This document shows positions 1 through 5,167 of a DNA stretch of 5,167 nt, piece after piece. The stretch is taken from contig JAFNGD010000324.1 in the NCBI GenBank assembly GCA_017885365.1, positions 1 to 5,167 of the forward strand, given 5' to 3'. This DNA is from Nitrospirota bacterium. GTDB lineage: Bacteria > Nitrospirota > UBA9217. The notes beneath the pieces are model-generated. The model was given only the letters and a program-made list of their open reading frames with translations, had not been told where the DNA came from and did not search any database. The translations under genes and the position numbers were made by a program. Every line of letters starts with the position of its first letter. Within the stretch, counting starts at the first letter, position 1.

Positions 1-58
1 GCGAGAACAGGATGGCCGCGAGGATTAGACCGTGTTCCATGGGCACCGTTGCAATCAT
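1..58 (-). CDS. nuoK: NADH-quinone oxidoreductase subunit K, N-terminal fragment
   Basis: This is the start of the small membrane-arm subunit K of complex I, a three-helix protein (MrpC-like) in the proton-translocating path. Only 19 codons are visible before the left edge, reading MIATVPMEHGLILAAILFS. The EHGLILAAILF stretch matches the start of E. coli NuoK (QHGLILAAILF) and is the beginning of its first transmembrane helix. The ATG at 58 is chosen because GAGG (66-69 on the plus strand) sits 7 nt upstream. The in-frame ATG at 40 and GTG at 46 lack such a site, although E. coli NuoK is about three residues shorter here. It follows nuoJ, as expected, but after a 103-bp gap instead of the overlap seen in E. 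coli. Identity is firm from sequence plus position. The rest of the protein cannot be judged. Confidence 0.9.
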   Translation of the reverse strand, partial: MIATVPMEHGLILAAILFS

Positions 59-135
59 TGCGGAACCTCGAAGTTGGGAAGTTGAGAAGGTGCGAAGGCG
101 GGACGGAGCCGGATGTGATCCTTAACTATTCGCAT
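55..135 (-). CDS. Possible 26-residue small ORF coupled to nuoK
   Basis: The ATG at 135 on the minus strand is preceded by a perfect GGAGG (plus-strand 144-148) with 8-nt spacing, a better ribosome binding site than those of nuoI and nuoJ. The frame runs 26 codons (MRIVKDHIRLRP then AFAPSQLPNFEVPQ) and its TGA overlaps the nuoK start as ATGA, the usual arrangement for translational coupling. The second half is simply the translation of the 8-bp tandem repeat, and no hydrophobic segment or known motif is visible. I do not recognise it. It could be a short leader that feeds ribosomes onto nuoK, the relic of an older nuoK start separated from its gene by repeat growth, or chance. Low confidence that it has a function as a peptide. 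Confidence 0.22.
   Translation of the reverse strand: MRIVKDHIRLRPAFAPSQLPNFEVPQ
64..69 (-). promoter_or_regulatory. Ribosome binding site of nuoK
   Basis: Read on the minus strand this is GAGGTT, with GAGG ending 7 nt before the ATG at 58. It decides the start between the ATG at 58 and two internal in-frame candidates (GTG at 46, ATG at 40). Confidence 0.6.
70..109 (+). repeat. Degenerate 8-bp tandem repeat in the nuoJ-nuoK gap
   Basis: Five consecutive octamers can be read on the plus strand: GAAGTTGG, GAAGTTGA, GAAGGTGC, GAAGGCGG and GACGGAGC. The first two differ by one base, and the units decay progressively to the right. The tract lies just upstream of the nuoK ribosome binding site in transcript orientation, and it accounts for part of the unusually long gap. 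On the minus strand it reads as pyrimidine-rich repeats (CAACTTCC type). It is unrelated in sequence to the ~122-bp elements elsewhere in the operon. Its function is unknown; it may be a slippage-derived or mobile short repeat. Confidence 0.6.
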
Positions 136-161
136 CGTCACAACCTCCAGACTTCTCACTC

Positions 162-656
162 TCAGGTATTTGTCCGTTTTCCGAGATGATACGCCCCCAC
201 CAGGCCTGCCAGCAGGAGCATGGATGCCAGCTCCACGCCGAGCGCGTAGGGGCCGAAGAGCGTAATGCCGACCTGCTTCGGAGAGATCGTCGCGCCTCTC
301 ATGGCCTCAACATTGCTGTCTACGAAGAAGTATACGAGCTCGAATGCCAGGATGCCGCAGAGGAGCGAAGGCCCTCGCCAGATGCCGGGCTTCAACCACA
401 GCGATTCCTGCTGCGCTGTCACCCTGCCCAGGTTCAGCATCATCATCACGAAGATGAACAGGACCATGATGGCGCCGGCATAGATGATGACCTCGAGCGC
501 CGCTGCAAAAGGTGCGCCGAGGACAAAAAAGATGAGCGCCACGGCCAGGAGCGACACGATGAGATACAGCAGCGCGTGCACCGCGTTCGTCCGGGTGATG
601 ACCAGGACAGTAGCCAGGACCGCGATGATGGCTGACATATAGAAAAGAAGGTTCAT
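162..656 (-). CDS. nuoJ: NADH-quinone oxidoreductase subunit J
   Basis: Membrane-arm subunit J (ND6 family) of complex I, 164 residues. Five hydrophobic segments are seen at roughly residues 1-20, 27-46, 52-75, 92-113 and 138-157. The third contains ALEVIIYAGAIMVLF, including Glu55 and Tyr59 at the same numbers as in E. coli NuoJ. This helix carries the pi-bulge that is thought to switch during coupling of quinone reduction to proton transfer. The motifs THTNPVHALLY-like (21-31), ISPKQVGITLFGPY (124-137) and VELASMLLLAGLV (141-153) are near-identical to E. coli. The protein ends at GKRTNT and lacks the ~20-residue hydrophilic tail of the E. coli protein. The ATG at 656 fits the family's N-terminus (MNLLFY versus MEFAFY), but its only candidate Shine-Dalgarno lies far upstream, inside the end of a repeat element. 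It sits between nuoI (300-bp gap) and nuoK (103-bp gap). Confidence 0.96.
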   Translation of the reverse strand: MNLLFYMSAIIAVLATVLVITRTNAVHALLYLIVSLLAVALIFFVLGAPFAAALEVIIYAGAIMVLFIFVMMMLNLGRVTAQQESLWLKPGIWRGPSLLCGILAFELVYFFVDSNVEAMRGATISPKQVGITLFGPYALGVELASMLLLAGLVGAYHLGKRTNT

Positions 657-670
657 AATTAAAGATCAAG

Positions 671-676
671 TTCCTT
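671..676 (-). promoter_or_regulatory. Candidate, unusually distant ribosome binding site of nuoJ
   Basis: Minus-strand AAGGAA overlaps the end of repeat copy A and is followed by 14 nt of AT-rich sequence before the ATG at 656. No better Shine-Dalgarno is present closer in. Spacing is longer than the usual 5-10 nt, so initiation may be weak or may depend on an unstructured AT-rich leader. Confidence 0.35.
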
Positions 677-793
677 GACACGGAAGATTCATGATAAAAA
701 GCCTGAAGAGGCATGATAAGTCGCAGTCTTTATCTTCAGAACAACAATGAATCCGCCTTTATCCGGTTTTCATCCGCCCCTTCAGTGTCAAAG
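673..793 (+). repeat. ~122-bp terminal-inverted-repeat element, copy A
   Basis: One of three copies of the same element, 121 bp, in the nuoI-nuoJ gap. The left end CTTGACACGGAAG and right end CTTCAGTGTCAAAG are imperfect inverted repeats (one base missing, one mismatch). Behind the left end, a GAAGAttCATGAT / GAAGAGGCATGAT pair repeats with a 22-bp period. The right arm carries three ATCCG iterations at about 10-11 bp spacing (751-775). Arms match copies B and C; the centre (about 717-747) does not. GCCTGAAGAGGC (701-712) could form a tiny hairpin. No ORF or transposase is present, so this is MITE-like or REP-like non-autonomous repeat DNA. I cannot assign a named family. The minus-strand strand of this copy would be transcribed in the nuo mRNA just ahead of nuoJ. 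Confidence 0.85.
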
Positions 794-806
794 ATTCCCG
801 ATATGA

Positions 807-929
807 CCTTTGACACGGAAGAAGCATGATCAACAGCCTGAAGAGGCATGACACGGCGCCTTGTTCGGTCTTAATCCAATGAATTAATCCGCCGTGATCC
901 GGTGTACATCCGCTCCTTCAGTGTCAAAG
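807..929 (+). repeat. ~122-bp terminal-inverted-repeat element, copy B
   Basis: Second copy, 123 bp, same orientation as A and directly adjacent to it. The ends CTTTGACACGGAAG (808-821) and CTTCAGTGTCAAAG (916-929) are inverted repeats with one mismatch in 14. The 22-bp-spaced GAAGA..CATGA pair (818-830 and 840-852), the GCCTGAAGAGGC block (836-847) and the ATCCG iterations (887-912) are all present. The centre (about 852-880) differs from A and C. A 13-bp linker separates it from copy A, and a related sequence follows its right end. Together with A it fills almost the whole 300-bp nuoI-nuoJ gap, in which I see no other gene, promoter or terminator. Confidence 0.85.
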
Positions 930-956
930 ATGCTCGATAGTCCTTTCGCTGCATAT

Positions 957-1472
957 TCACGGCAATAGGCTTTTTACGTCCACCGGCGGTTCTTCGTTCA
1001 AGCCTTCTCCCTTGCCCTTGCCTTCGACGGCCAGTCCCGCGACGCGGTAGAAGTCATATCCGGGATATTTGCCTGGGCCGCTGATGAGCAGGTCCTCTTT
1101 CTCATACACCAGGTTCTGCCGGACATACTCGCCCATCTCGAAGTCCGTCGTCAGCTGGATGGCATAGGTCGGGCATGCCTCCTCGCAGAATCCGCAGAAG
1201 ATGCAGCGCGAGAAATTGATGCGAAAAAAGGACGGGTAGCGCCGTCCGTGCTCGTCCTCCGTTGCCTGGAGCGAGATGCAGCCCACCGGACAGGCAACGG
1301 CGCACAGGTTGCAGGCCACGCAGCGCTCCTTCCCTCCGGGGTCCCGGGAAAGGATGATCCTGCCGCGCCAGCGCGGCGGGATATGCGGCCGCTCCTCGGG
1401 GTACTGGATTGTCACCCGTTTCCGGAATACGGTCACGAAGACCGTCCATATGGATCTGAGAAGACTGATCAT
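957..1472 (-). CDS. nuoI: NADH-quinone oxidoreductase subunit I (2x[4Fe-4S] ferredoxin-like)
   Basis: Subunit I carries clusters N6a and N6b, which relay electrons to the terminal cluster N2 and on to quinone at the junction of the peripheral and membrane arms. The 171-residue protein shows two CxxCxxCxxxCP motifs: Cys51, 54, 57, 61 and Cys90, 93, 96, 100. As in 8Fe ferredoxins, the last Cys of each motif should ligate the other cluster. Both motifs are intact. An amphipathic N-terminus (LLRSIWTVF) precedes the conserved YPEE (24-27) and RGRI (36-39). The C-terminal part has [21 protein letters not shown] and the ending DVKSLLP, all essentially as in E. coli NuoI (180 residues). The ATG at 1472 is the only normal start in frame after the upstream stop region, but its Shine-Dalgarno candidate is 16 nt away in the end of repeat copy C. 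Identity is secure. Confidence 0.97.
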   Translation of the reverse strand: MISLLRSIWTVFVTVFRKRVTIQYPEERPHIPPRWRGRIILSRDPGGKERCVACNLCAVACPVGCISLQATEDEHGRRYPSFFRINFSRCIFCGFCEEACPTYAIQLTTDFEMGEYVRQNLVYEKEDLLISGPGKYPGYDFYRVAGLAVEGKGKGEGLNEEPPVDVKSLLP

Positions 1473-1488
1473 AATTCTAATAAAATTG

Positions 1489-1494
1489 CCACCT
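1489..1494 (-). promoter_or_regulatory. Candidate, unusually distant ribosome binding site of nuoI
   Basis: Minus-strand AGGTGG overlaps the end of repeat copy C and is followed by 16 nt of AT-rich sequence before the ATG at 1472. Nothing closer resembles a Shine-Dalgarno. The arrangement parallels that upstream of nuoJ. Confidence 0.35.
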
Positions 1495-1613
1495 TTGACA
1501 CGGAAGAGGCATGATCAACTGCCTGAAGAAGCATGATAAGACTTTTCTTAGTTGTTAAACCAAGGGACCGATCCGCCTTTATCCGATTTTCATCCGCTTT
1601 TTCCGTGTCAAAG
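1492..1613 (+). repeat. ~122-bp terminal-inverted-repeat element, copy C
   Basis: Third copy, 122 bp, filling most of the 148-bp nuoH-nuoI gap. It has the best-preserved ends: CTTTGACACGGAA (1493-1505) and TTCCGTGTCAAAG (1601-1613) are a perfect 13-bp inverted repeat. The left arm has GAAGAGGCATGAT (1503-1515) and GAAGAAGCATGAT (1525-1537), 22 bp apart. The right arm has ATCCG at 1571, 1581 and 1592. The centre (about 1538-1570) is unlike A and B. No clear target-site duplication can be seen. Its right end is 7 bp from the nuoH stop codon, so in the nuo transcript it begins almost immediately after nuoH and ends at the nuoI leader. Confidence 0.87.
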
Positions 1614-1620
1614 ACCTTCT

Positions 1621-2580
1621 TTATCCCTTCATCAACATGACTGCTCCCGTCATCACCAGGTTCACCAGCGACAGCGGCAGCATCACTTTCCATCCGAAGG
1701 ACATGAGCTGGTCGTACCGGGGCCGGGGTAGGGACGCCCGGATCAATATGAAGAAACAGATGAAGACGGAGGTCTTGAGCAGGAACCAGACGATTGGCGG
1801 CAGGAACGGTCCATGCCATCCGCCGAAGAACAACACGACGGACATTGCGGAAATGAGCGTGATGCCCAGGTATTCACCGGCGAAGAACAGGCCGAACTTG
1901 AGGCCCGAGTACTCCGCGTGATACCCCGCGACCAGTTCGCTCTCGGCCTCGGGAAGGTCGAAGGGGAGGCGGCGGGTCTCGGCGATGCCGGCGATGAAGA
2001 AGACCACGAAGCCGACGAATTGGGGCACGATGAACCATTGGCCGCGCTGGGCCTCGACGATGGCGACCAGGTCGAAGGAGCCCGTGATCATGACCACGCC
2101 CATGAGCGACAGGCCCATGAACACCTCGTAGCTCAGCATCTGCGCCGCCGCCCGCAGTCCTCCCAGCAGCGAGTACTTGCTGTTCGAGGCCCACCCGGCC
2201 AGGGCGACGCTGTACACACTGAGCGACGACATGGCAAGAAAGAACAGGATGCCGATGTTCAGGTCCACGACCTCGATGCCGGGGGCGAAGGGGATGACGG
2301 CAAAGGACATGACGACGGCGACCATGATGATGGCAGGCGCCAGGACGAACACCGCCTTGTCGGCGAACGGCGGAATCCAGTCTTCCTTCGTGAGCACCTT
2401 GATCATATCGGCTGCCACCTGCAGGAGGCCGAACGGCCCGACCCGGTTCGGCCCATAGCGGTACTGCCAAAGAGCGAGAAGCCGTCGTTCAAGCCAGATC
2501 AGCAGCCCGCCGACGGTCAGGACCGAGAAGAGCACGCTGAACAGGATGATGAGATGGAGGATGGCATCATGCATGATCAT
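1621..2580 (-). CDS. nuoH: NADH-quinone oxidoreductase subunit H
   Basis: Subunit H (ND1 family) is the membrane protein that forms most of the quinone-binding chamber and the first (E-channel) proton route of complex I. The 319 residues contain about eight hydrophobic helices. Signature motifs are ERRLLAL (31-37), [11 protein letters not shown] (41-51), KEDWIP (65-70), DLNIGILFF (106-114), the [18 protein letters not shown] block (130-147) with SYEV (150-153), the acidic loop [22 protein letters not shown] (split here at residues 205-226) and [13 protein letters not shown] (281-293). These match E. coli NuoH almost residue for residue, and the loop glutamates thought to take part in coupling are present. 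Its ATG at 2580 overlaps the nuoG stop as ATGA. However, an AAAGGG site (2583-2588) is 2 nt from that ATG and 8 nt from the in-frame ATG at 2574, so the true start may be Met3 (317 residues). Confidence 0.97.
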   Translation of the reverse strand: MIMHDAILHLIILFSVLFSVLTVGGLLIWLERRLLALWQYRYGPNRVGPFGLLQVAADMIKVLTKEDWIPPFADKAVFVLAPAIIMVAVVMSFAVIPFAPGIEVVDLNIGILFFLAMSSLSVYSVALAGWASNSKYSLLGGLRAAAQMLSYEVFMGLSLMGVVMITGSFDLVAIVEAQRGQWFIVPQFVGFVVFFIAGIAETRRLPFDLPEAESELVAGYHAEYSGLKFGLFFAGEYLGITLISAMSVVLFFGGWHGPFLPPIVWFLLKTSVFICFFILIRASLPRPRYDQLMSFGWKVMLPLSLVNLVMTGAVMLMKG

Positions 2581-5167
2581 GACCCTTTGACAATGCTTCC
2601 GAACACCGGACCGTTCGTGCCCCGGAGAGGGAGGACCCCGGACGGGAAGCCTGCCAGGCCCGGCCGCAGGCCGGGTACGATGGCCACGCGGCAGCGGAGC
2701 CGTGTGCCTTCGGACAGTAGATCGACCAGGTCCCCGGGAGACGCATTGAGCTGTTCCGCATCGAAAGGGCCCAGGGCGAGATAGGGTCCCGCTGCAAGCG
2801 ATACAATGCCCGGGGCATGTATGCTCAGCTCCTCGGAACCGAAGAGGTGATACAGCGGGACCAGGAGCCAGGTACCCGGCCCTGCCGTAGAGGTCGCGGG
2901 AACGCCGTCGAAATAGTTCGCCGGCCCCGAGGGCCCCGGACCCGGGAACAGCCTTCCCGCATCTGCGCTGTCAGGAGGCAGTGCCTCCGCGAAGGGTGGT
3001 CTGTTCAGCGCCTGGACCGAATTCCATCCCGGCGACCAGTACCGCGAGATGAGCGGCAAAGGCGGTCTGCCTTCGTAGCCCTCCATCGAGAATGCCAGGG
3101 GAGAATCCGGGTCCTCCGGCGGTTTTGGCTCATGCACGTTCGTATGTGCAAGCATGGCGGTGCGCCCGCTGTATCGGTGCGGCTGGCGGGGGACTTTTGA
3201 TCCCTTGATCCTGAACTCCGCAGAGGGTGCTATGTCCGCGACAGGAGCAAGGACTGGCAAGGCCGATGCCATCTGCTTCACCAGTGCGTCGAAGGACGGC
3301 GAACCTCCGATTGCCGGTCTCCCGGCAGCCTTCATTATATCATTGATCCATTTTCCGCTTGCCTGAATATCGCCTTGAGGAACGTACACCTGATAGGATC
3401 GCTGCGCCCGGCCTTCGTTGTTCACCAGCGTCCCCTGCGATTCAGCGAAGGTGCCTGCAGGCAGGACGACGTCTGCGCGTGCTGTTGTTGCGTTGACGAG
3501 ATGGTCGAGGACGATGATATGTTCTGCCTTGCCCAGGAACGCGTCGATGGTCGTCCTATCGCCCCTGCGGTAGAGATCGTTCTCAAGGATGATGACGGTA
3601 TCGGCAAGGCCGTCCTGCATGACCGTGAAGGCTTCGCCCAGGTTCCTTCCTCCCATGATGCCGGAGCCCATGCTGTTGCATTCAGGGACCGCATAGCAGA
3701 TCGATACGGAACGGTTGCTCCTGGCGAGGGTCGCTGCCACGTTGGCCGCGGACGCTACAATGGATTCGTTTAACAGACTTGTGCCGGAGACGATGAGCGG
3801 CCGCTTGGCGTCCTTGAGACTGTGAGCGATCTCCCATGCGAGGGCAGCGGCCGACGCGTTCAGGTCCGCGACCTCAGGCGCATGGGGGTCCAGTTCATGG
3901 GCTATGGCAAAGCCCAGCCGTGCGATATCGTCGGGAGCGGCCTGATAGGCCTTTGTCGAGATGTCGTCCAGTTTTGTATTGGTGACCGTGGCGATATACA
4001 GCGGACTTGTTGCGCCCTGCCCGGCGTTCCGTACGCCTGCATCCTGCCATGGGGGGATCTTGAGCTTCGCTGCTGCATCAAGCTCTTTCCGGCGCACGGA
4101 CTGCCTGAGGGAGAGGGCAAGGAGGGGGGCCGTGTTCGTCAAATCCTCACCCAGGACCAGCACCGCATCGGCGTTCCGGACATCGTGCAGGGAAGACAGT
4201 CGGGCAGGGCCTCCTCTGAAAATATCAATGATCCGGGAGACGAGCGCATGGTCCGCATCGGACATGCCGGAGTAGAAGTTCTCCGGTCGCACAAGCGTGC
4301 GCAGCGCAAAGTTGGATTCCAGCGATGCGCGGGGCGAGCCGATGCCGATAATGCCCTTGCTCCGGGAAAGAATATCGGCGACGTGAGCGAGAGCGGATTC
4401 TTTGTCAAAAGGCTGGAGATCCCCCTCACCCTGACCTCTCCCCAATAGGGAGAGGGGTAATACGGCGAGAGGTTTCCTGATCCGCTTGTCGCTGTTCACG
4501 AACTCGTAGCCGAAACGGCCCCGGTCGCACAGGAAATAGCCGTTCACCTCGTGATGGAAGCGGTTCGCGATCCGGCGCAGGGAATGGTCGCGCTCGCCGG
4601 CGATGGTGTTGCATCCCAGACCGCAGTGCACACAGATGGACGGCGCGGTCTGGAGGTCCCATTTGCGGGTGTAATGTCGTTTCAGGGTCTTGTCGGTGAA
4701 CACGCCCGTGGGGCAGATCTCGACCAGGTTGCCGCTGAACTCGCTTTCGAGCACACCGTCCTCATGCCGGCCGAAGTACACGTGGTCATGGGCACCGAAG
4801 ACGTTCAGGTCCCGTCCCCCTGCATAGTCCCGGTAGAACCGGACGCACCGGTAGCACTGAATGCACCGGTTCATCTCATGATTGATGAACGGGCCCAGAT
4901 ACTGGTTCCGGTGCGTGCGTTTCCTGAATCGCGTGCGGCGATATGTATGGCCGGTCATGACGGTCATGTCCTGGAGGTGGCACTCGCCGCCTTCGTCGCA
5001 GACCGGGCAGTCGTGCGGGTGGTTGAGCATGAGCCACTCGATCACGCCCTTCCGGAACGCCCTGGCCTCCGGGTCGTCCACGGAGATGCGCATACCCTCG
5101 GTCACCGGGGTCATGCAGGACATGATGATCTTTCCGCGCGTGTCGTGTTCGTCCTTGAACTGCTTCA
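2577..5167 (-). CDS. nuoG: NADH-quinone oxidoreductase subunit G, 5' end beyond the window
   Basis: Largest peripheral-arm subunit, carrying electrons between the NADH site and NuoI. The frame is open to the right edge; about 50 N-terminal residues with three ligands of the [2Fe-2S] cluster N1b are outside. Numbering from the Met at 5123 (internal; equals E. coli Met65): Cys3 is the fourth N1b ligand. N5 ligands are His35, Cys39, Cys42, Cys48; N4 ligands are Cys87, 90, 93, 137. N7 ligands are Cys164, 167, 171, 199, whose spacing equals that of N7-bearing NuoG. A molybdopterin-oxidoreductase-like fold without expected cofactor follows (IGIGSPRAS near 259-267, [27 protein letters not shown]-like [10 protein letters not shown]) with a C-terminal beta domain. 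Similarity to E. coli NuoG (~908 residues) is end to end. Two oddities are a ~10-residue insertion at 223-234 encoded by a palindromic repeat, and a Pro/Gly-rich stretch (FPGPGPSGP, around 727-738). Confidence 0.96.
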   Translation of the reverse strand, partial: KQFKDEHDTRGKIIMSCMTPVTEGMRISVDDPEARAFRKGVIEWLMLNHPHDCPVCDEGGECHLQDMTVMTGHTYRRTRFRKRTHRNQYLGPFINHEMNRCIQCYRCVRFYRDYAGGRDLNVFGAHDHVYFGRHEDGVLESEFSGNLVEICPTGVFTDKTLKRHYTRKWDLQTAPSICVHCGLGCNTIAGERDHSLRRIANRFHHEVNGYFLCDRGRFGYEFVNSDKRIRKPLAVLPLSLLGRGQGEGDLQPFDKESALAHVADILSRSKGIIGIGSPRASLESNFALRTLVRPENFYSGMSDADHALVSRIIDIFRGGPARLSSLHDVRNADAVLVLGEDLTNTAPLLALSLRQSVRRKELDAAAKLKIPPWQDAGVRNAGQGATSPLYIATVTNTKLDDISTKAYQAAPDDIARLGFAIAHELDPHAPEVADLNASAAALAWEIAHSLKDAKRPLIVSGTSLLNESIVASAANVAATLARSNRSVSICYAVPECNSMGSGIMGGRNLGEAFTVMQDGLADTVIILENDLYRRGDRTTIDAFLGKAEHIIVLDHLVNATTARADVVLPAGTFAESQGTLVNNEGRAQRSYQVYVPQGDIQASGKWINDIMKAAGRPAIGGSPSFDALVKQMASALPVLAPVADIAPSAEFRIKGSKVPRQPHRYSGRTAMLAHTNVHEPKPPEDPDSPLAFSMEGYEGRPPLPLISRYWSPGWNSVQALNRPPFAEALPPDSADAGRLFPGPGPSGPANYFDGVPATSTAGPGTWLLVPLYHLFGSEELSIHAPGIVSLAAGPYLALGPFDAEQLNASPGDLVDLLSEGTRLRCRVAIVPGLRPGLAGFPSGVLPLRGTNGPVFGSIVKGS
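2583..2588 (-). promoter_or_regulatory. Ribosome binding site of nuoH (within the nuoG 3' end)
   Basis: Minus-strand AAAGGG, encoding part of the last NuoG codons (VKGS). Its spacing is 2 nt to the ATG at 2580 and 8 nt to the ATG at 2574, which favours the second Met or translational coupling through the ATGA overlap. Confidence 0.4.
4421..4457 (+). repeat. Palindromic repeat inside nuoG, translated in frame
   Basis: CCTCTCCC (4435-4442) and GGGAGAGG (4448-4455) form a perfect 8-bp inverted repeat around a 5-nt loop, preceded by CCCCCTCACCCTGA. The layout (C-rich CCTCACCC lead plus CTCTCCCC/GGGAGAGG hairpin) resembles a short palindromic repeat commonly seen between genes in many GC-rich bacteria; that resemblance is from memory. 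Here it is read through on the minus strand as [12 protein letters not shown]. Aligned with E. coli NuoG, the segment between the conserved RKP/RQP and ADI positions is about 36 residues instead of 26, and the repeat accounts for the extra ~10. It lies in the linker between the N7 cluster region and the molybdopterin-like domain. Confidence 0.7.

Noticed and set aside
307..714. Minus-strand open frame starting in repeat copy A and overlapping nuoJ in another frame
   Set aside because: It starts at an ATG of the repeat (MPLQAF) and then runs out of frame through nuoJ. The Cys/His/Arg-rich product has no recognisable features.
890..929. 12-codon ORF with an AAGGAG-like site inside repeat copy B (minus strand, MYTGSRRINSLD)
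   Set aside because: The equivalent position in copies A and C gives only four codons before a stop, so coding is not conserved among copies.
675..930. TTGACA at the ends of the repeat elements as promoter -35 boxes
   Set aside because: Each end does contain TTGACA, but no acceptable -10 hexamer lies 16-18 bp away on either strand. The string is explained by the inverted repeat ends.
673..1613. CRISPR array or rho-independent terminator reading of the repeats
   Set aside because: The units are ~122 bp with internal inverted ends and not 25-40 bp repeats with unique spacers. No GC-rich stem followed by a T-run occurs in the transcribed orientation.
1813..2784. Long plus-strand open frame of 323 codons antisense to nuoH and the nuoG 3' end
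   Set aside because: Its product is an Asp/Glu/His/Arg-rich composition typical of the antisense of membrane-protein codons in GC-rich DNA, with no ribosome binding site or known motif. The minus-strand frames are unmistakable nuoH and nuoG.
3822..4448. Plus-strand open frames of up to 208 codons antisense to nuoG
   Set aside because: They lie wholly within the nuoG coding region, whose minus-strand protein aligns end to end with the family. No independent evidence of coding is present.

Overview
The window is a stretch of a bacterial nuo operon, encoding the proton-pumping NADH:quinone oxidoreductase (respiratory complex I). All genes lie on the minus strand in the canonical order nuoG-nuoH-nuoI-nuoJ-nuoK, read from right to left. 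nuoG lacks its first ~50 codons beyond the right edge. nuoK is represented only by its first 19 codons at the left edge. NuoG carries iron-sulfur clusters of the peripheral arm and NuoI the last two clusters before quinone. NuoH forms the quinone chamber at the arm junction, and NuoJ and NuoK are the next membrane-arm subunits in the proton path. All five closely resemble the Escherichia coli proteins: a long NuoG with the extra N7 cluster, an 'E-type' NuoI and a NuoJ with near-identical motifs.

The host is probably not an enterobacterium. The DNA is GC-rich and the E. coli operon is tightly packed, whereas here the gaps H-I (148 bp), I-J (300 bp) and J-K (103 bp) are filled with repetitive DNA. 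My guess is a Deltaproteobacteria- or Nitrospirota-like environmental bacterium that carries this complex I type. That is an inference from style and recall of family distribution, not something the window proves.

The non-coding content is the most interesting part. Three copies of one ~122-bp element with 13-14 bp terminal inverted repeats occupy the gaps: one between nuoH and nuoI (1492-1613), and two in tandem between nuoI and nuoJ (673-793, 807-929). All are in the same orientation, with conserved arms and a divergent centre. Their leftward ends lie where the Shine-Dalgarno sequences of nuoI and nuoJ would be expected. A different palindromic repeat lies inside the nuoG coding sequence (4421-4457) and is translated in frame as a short Gly/Leu-rich insertion. 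The nuoJ-nuoK gap holds a degenerate 8-bp tandem repeat and a 26-codon ORF with a strong ribosome binding site whose stop overlaps the nuoK start.

The window therefore reads as an ordinary, apparently intact complex I operon that has been colonised by at least three kinds of small repeat. I see no RNA gene, CRISPR array, transposase gene or convincing terminator or promoter.
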